Shown here: in pieces, positions 61,275 to 64,000 of the stretch
Position numbering within the stretch: position 1 is the first letter of the stretch
How the letters are laid out: the number at the start of each line of letters is the position of its first letter
Assembly (NCBI GenBank): GCA_041396845.1
Contig: JAWKXU010000001.1
Span: forward strand, 310,001 to 374,000
Source of the DNA: JAWKXU01 sp020446465
GTDB lineage: Bacteria > Pseudomonadota > Alphaproteobacteria > Sphingomonadales > Sphingomonadaceae
Direction of reading: 5' to 3'
DNA: 64,000 nt
Notes under the pieces: model-generated
What the model saw: the letters and a program-made list of their open reading frames with translations, nothing else
Told to the model about the DNA's origin: nothing
Databases searched by the model: none
Made by a program: the position numbers and the translations under genes

Positions 61275-61377
61275 GAGCGATTTCGTGCCAAGTGGGATCA
61301 CTTGGTGCCTCGGAAATCGCAGCTAAACAACGATTTAGAGCGTTCTGTCTGATGCAATCAGATCGGAAACCGCCCTA
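61275..61377. repeat. Two palindromic repeats upstream of acyltransferase gene
   Basis: 61275-61320 copies the 51489 repeat: GAGCGATTTC...GGAAATCGC with inner arms CCAAGTG and CACTTGG. A second, related element at 61334-61377 has inner arms TCTGAT and ATCAGA with GAGCG and CGCCC ends. They sit between the aminotransferase stop and the acyltransferase start and may act as terminator or mRNA-stabilising hairpins. Confidence 0.7.
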
Positions 61378-61391
61378 GGCAGGAGCATTTG

Positions 61392-62516
61392 ATGCGATAT
61401 TACTGGAGCCTGGACTTACTTCGGTTCATATCTGCCGTCCTGGTCCTGTTTTTCCATATCGCTGCTTTTCGGGGCGACGCTCCCGGTTGGCCGTTTGGTG
61501 TGGGCGAAGCCCCCCTCGGCTGGTTGTATCCCTTTAGCTGGTTCGGCTGGATCGGGGTTCAGATATTCTTTGTTCTGTCCGGTTTCATCATATCAGCCAG
61601 TGCATACAACTCTACTGCGTTGGATTTTTTGAAGAGACGGGGCATTCGCGTTTTTCCGGCCCTTTGGCTATCTGCGGCATTGGCATTGGCAGCACGGGCG
61701 TTCTGGGGGGAGCCGCTGGGCGAGCTGCTACCCAGTTTTCTGCGCAGTATCGTGCTTTCACCTAAGGGACCCTATATCGATGGGGTCGCTTGGAGCTTGG
61801 TTGTCGAGGCGATCTTCTATGCCTTTATCGCCCTGGTCATCCTGATAGCGCCGAGGTTCGGCGGATTTCAACGCAGCCTGACCCTTGCTGCCTATGGATT
61901 AGGGATTGCCAGCACCGTTTTCACGTTGTTAGTCTGGCTTGTCATCAATACTAGCCTTTTCGCCGATCAGCAGCAATTTCTGGCTTTCTTGCGCGGTTTT
62001 ACTTTCGATTTGCTGTTGCTTCGACATGGCGCACTTTTCGCTGTTGGAATACTGCTATACCAGACTGTCGAACGCGGAGCCTCGCGCTATTCTTCCCTGG
62101 GGCTGGTGGTTTTCATCTCAGCAAGTGTGGTGCAGATTGCGAACAATACGCAGGCCGATCTAAACGCGCTGTGTCCTGTTCTGGCATGGCTTGCAGCGAC
62201 GTGCATGATCTATCTGGGAGCGAAATATGGCGATGGGGCTGCTGGCCAAAGCCTGCGCCCGGTCATGCGCCCGATCGGCCTGATGACCTACCCCTTGTAC
62301 CTTAACCATTTCGTGCTTGGTCAGGCGCTTGTTCCCTTATTTGCTCTATGGATATCTAGCAGCGCGATGCTGTTCGTTGTCCTCTTGGTGACCTTGCTGG
62401 CTAATGCCTGGCTAATCTCGCAATTTCCCGAACTTTGGATCCAAAGGTATCTTCGCAAAGTTCTTTTCAGGCAGGGCGCGCCACGGGTCGCAAAAACGGC
62501 CATGAACAAAGCCTAG
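61392..62516 (+). CDS. Acyltransferase family 3 membrane protein
   Basis: 374 residues from ATG 61392, with AGGAG at 61381-61385. About ten membrane segments. Family motifs: SLDLLRFISAVLVLFFHIAA with the conserved RxxA-like Arg-His region, FFVLSGFIISASAYN, and VAWSLVVEAIFYAFIAL. These proteins O-acylate (often acetylate) polysaccharide or lipid headgroups across the inner membrane. It is the last recognisable gene of the polysaccharide block before the IS481 element. Confidence 0.93.
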   Translation: MRYYWSLDLLRFISAVLVLFFHIAAFRGDAPGWPFGVGEAPLGWLYPFSWFGWIGVQIFFVLSGFIISASAYNSTALDFLKRRGIRVFPALWLSAALALAARAFWGEPLGELLPSFLRSIVLSPKGPYIDGVAWSLVVEAIFYAFIALVILIAPRFGGFQRSLTLAAYGLGIASTVFTLLVWLVINTSLFADQQQFLAFLRGFTFDLLLLRHGALFAVGILLYQTVERGASRYSSLGLVVFISASVVQIANNTQADLNALCPVLAWLAATCMIYLGAKYGDGAAGQSLRPVMRPIGLMTYPLYLNHFVLGQALVPLFALWISSSAMLFVVLLVTLLANAWLISQFPELWIQRYLRKVLFRQGAPRVAKTAMNKA

Positions 62517-62572
62517 CCGCGACGAGCAATCATTGGGGCTGCGTTACCAGCATGATCAGTCGTGTCACTAGG

Positions 62573-63574
62573 TGTTTAGTCCCAGCATGTGATGGAGTAA
62601 AATTGTCATCGTCACAGCGGAGGGATTTATGGGACAGATTTTACACGGCAGCGCCAAGACCACGCACGCCATTCGAAGTGAGCTACAGCGATCGCAAGCT
62701 TCGGTCGCGAGCCTCGCGAAGCAGTATGGCATCAACGAGAAGACCGTCCTGAAGTGGCGGCACAGGCAGTCGGTTGAAGATATGCCAATGGGCCCGAAGG
62801 AACGGCGCAGCACGGTGCTATCGCCGATGGAGGAGGCTGCGATTGTAGCTTTGCGGGTGCAGGCTCGTCTTCCGCTCGACGATGTTTATATCGCATTGAA
62901 GGACGTGATCCTGCATCTGTCGCGCTCTTCGCTGCACCGCTGTTTGCAACGGCACGGCATCTCGCGCTTGCCCAAGGCTGACCGCGAGAAGCCGAAGAAG
63001 TTCAAAAAGTATGAGATCGGCTATTTCCATATCGACATCGCCGAGTTGCGCTATGAGGGCGGCAAGGGCTTCCTGTTTGTCGCGGTAGATCGCACCAGCA
63101 AGCTGGTCTTCGCCCGCATCTATCGCCGGGCCACCAAGCTGGCTGCTGCCGCGTTCCTGCGCGTGCTGATCAAAACCGTGCCGTACAAAATCCATACCAT
63201 CCTGACGGATAATGGTGTGCAGTTTATCCAGCGCGGCCAAGGCGGCGAACAAGGCTGGTTCCCACACATTTTTGGACGCGTGGCACGGGAAAACGGGATC
63301 GAGCACCGTCTCACCAAGCCCTATCATCCCTGGACCAACGGCCAGGCCGAACGCATGGTGCGAACCATCAAGGAAGCAACTGTCAAATCCTTCCACTACA
63401 CCTCGATCCAGGAACTGCGCCGCCATGTCCGTGACTGGCTGACAGCCTACAACTTCGCAAAGCAGCTCAAGGCGCTCAGGTTTAAAACACCATATGAAGC
63501 CGTCGAAGAACTCTGGAAATCAAAGCCCGATATCTTTATCGTCAAACCCCGCCATCACATGCTGGGACTAAACA
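62573..63574 (+). mobile_element. Intact IS481 family element with 6-bp target duplication
   Basis: Inverted ends TGTTTAGTCCCAGCATGTGA (62573 onward) and its complement ending CTAAACA at 63574 bound 1002 bases. ACTAGG occurs directly on both sides (62567-62572 and 63575-63580), a 6-base target duplication. The intact duplication shows a recent, unrearranged insertion. Confidence 0.92.
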
Positions 63575-63579
63575 ACTAG
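62629..63579 (+). CDS. IS481 family transposase
   Basis: 316 residues. N-terminal HTH (SVASLAKQYGINEKTVLKWR), then the rve DDE domain: Asp in YFHIDIAELRYEG, Asp in ILTDNGVQFIQRG, Glu in NGQAERMVRTIKEATVK. All catalytic residues are present and the length is right. Its last codons lie in the inverted repeat and the stop TAG is read from the flanking target duplication (63577-63579), outside the element. Confidence 0.93.
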   Translation: MGQILHGSAKTTHAIRSELQRSQASVASLAKQYGINEKTVLKWRHRQSVEDMPMGPKERRSTVLSPMEEAAIVALRVQARLPLDDVYIALKDVILHLSRSSLHRCLQRHGISRLPKADREKPKKFKKYEIGYFHIDIAELRYEGGKGFLFVAVDRTSKLVFARIYRRATKLAAAAFLRVLIKTVPYKIHTILTDNGVQFIQRGQGGEQGWFPHIFGRVARENGIEHRLTKPYHPWTNGQAERMVRTIKEATVKSFHYTSIQELRRHVRDWLTAYNFAKQLKALRFKTPYEAVEELWKSKPDIFIVKPRHHMLGLNN

Positions 63580-63834
63580 GCCGCGCCGCCTAGCAAGATC
63601 AATAGCTGCGCTTCGTTCCGTTACGGCCGTGGAGCAAGTGTGGTGGTGCCATGAAGGAGACTGTCTTCATTTGGGGCAATAGGATGATCCCTCTTTAGTA
63701 GCGCTTGTTCGAATCAGGCCGATAGGCAACACTTTAAGCCAGCAAAAAGTATGCTAATTTTGTCGATCATCTTGGGTTGAAACTGTTCGGCTTGCCCATT
63801 TCCCTTTCGACAAATCGATATTGGAAAGCAGTTT

Positions 63835-64000
63835 ATGCAAGTGCCGTTTCCGACAGAGAGATTCCGCGCATTGGGACCCGATGCGCTATCTCACTTGCCA
63901 CAAGCCAATCAACTGCCGGAAGAAACCCGGATTGCGCTATCGATTGTGTCGAAGGTCCTGCCGTTTCGGGTGAACTCGCACGTAACTTCAACATTGATCG
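63835..64000 (+). CDS. KamA-like radical SAM aminomutase, N-terminal part
   Basis: From ATG 63835 (GGAAAGCAG upstream) 55 residues are visible before the window edge: LPEETRIALSIVSKVLPFRV NSHVTSTLI. This resembles the N-terminus of KamA family proteins (lysine 2,3-aminomutase-like), before the radical SAM cysteine motif, which would lie outside the window. The preceding 63581-63834 stretch shows no gene. Confidence 0.6.
   Translation, partial: MQVPFPTERFRALGPDALSHLPQANQLPEETRIALSIVSKVLPFRVNSHVTSTLI

Noticed and set aside
1..64000. tRNA, rRNA or riboswitch genes
   Set aside because: I saw no cloverleaf-type sequence with a conserved TTCGA/GGTTC arm, no rRNA stretch and no known riboswitch core, though a covariance search was not possible here.

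Overview
The window looks like a mobile-element-rich stretch of a sphingomonad (Alphaproteobacteria, Sphingomonadales) genome. This is inferred from the GC-rich coding bias, the DUF3489-DUF2924-serine recombinase cassette, the SDR/EthD/TetR/P450 catabolic gene set, and the IS6, IS110, IS256, IS21, IS3 and IS481 family elements. I saw no rRNA or tRNA gene and no CRISPR array.

Region 1 (1-23.4 kb) is a catabolic gene graveyard. Intact genes include five SDR or SDR-like dehydrogenases or their remnants, EthD-domain proteins (one tandem), a cytochrome P450, an aldo/keto reductase, an HxlR regulator and three related TetR regulators. Broken genes include an internally deleted zinc alcohol dehydrogenase, an MDR oxidoreductase that has lost its N-terminus to an IS110 fragment, and an SDR fused to IS21 istA. 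A 576-codon open frame at 5378-7108 joins pieces of an IS110 transposase, a pyruvate dehydrogenase E1/transketolase-like protein and an FAD monooxygenase. EthD genes repeatedly sit beside SDR genes, so the original units were probably SDR-EthD modules acting on hydrophobic or cyclic substrates. Within this region are a serine-recombinase cassette (12.7-15.0 kb), a complete IS3 element (15.9-17.2 kb) and a HigB-HigA toxin-antitoxin locus with two palindromic operators (18.3-19.1 kb).

Region 2 (23.4-33.4 kb) is a nested IS mosaic around a cargo island. Inverted partial copies of IS110 plus IS256 (25.08-25.57 and 31.2-32.3 kb) flank about 5.6 kb. The cargo holds a tightly packed six-gene reverse-strand operon of envelope-directed proteins of unknown function (30198 down to 25914). 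Two of its products share a C-terminal domain. A small XRE regulator, a truncated DNA methyltransferase and two truncated genes cut by the flanking IS copies complete it. This operon is the best candidate for an undescribed system. An IS21 istB gene is split around the whole block.

Region 3 (33.4-36.8 kb) has an alcohol dehydrogenase C-terminal fragment, a phosphotransferase (APH fold), an intact IS110 element and decayed IS6 pieces.

Region 4 (36.9-62.5 kb) is orderly chromosomal sequence devoted to cell surface polysaccharide and its control. It has a PilZ protein, a SleB-type cell wall hydrolase, a LuxR-type response regulator, a PslG-like glycoside hydrolase and a sialate-esterase-like protein. 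A reverse-strand operon encodes a DegT aminotransferase, GMC oxidoreductase, SDR and sulfotransferase. Then come a CheR-like methyltransferase, an ATP-grasp ligase, a GINT1-like transferase, a polysaccharide pyruvyl transferase, GT4 and GT2 glycosyltransferases, a Wzx-like flippase, two FemAB/CelD-like GNAT proteins, a class III aminotransferase and an acyltransferase-3 protein. A palindromic repeat family occurs twice here, once forming the end of a coding sequence.

The right end (62.5-64 kb) has an intact IS481 element with a 6-bp target duplication that supplies its own stop codon, then the start of a KamA-like gene.
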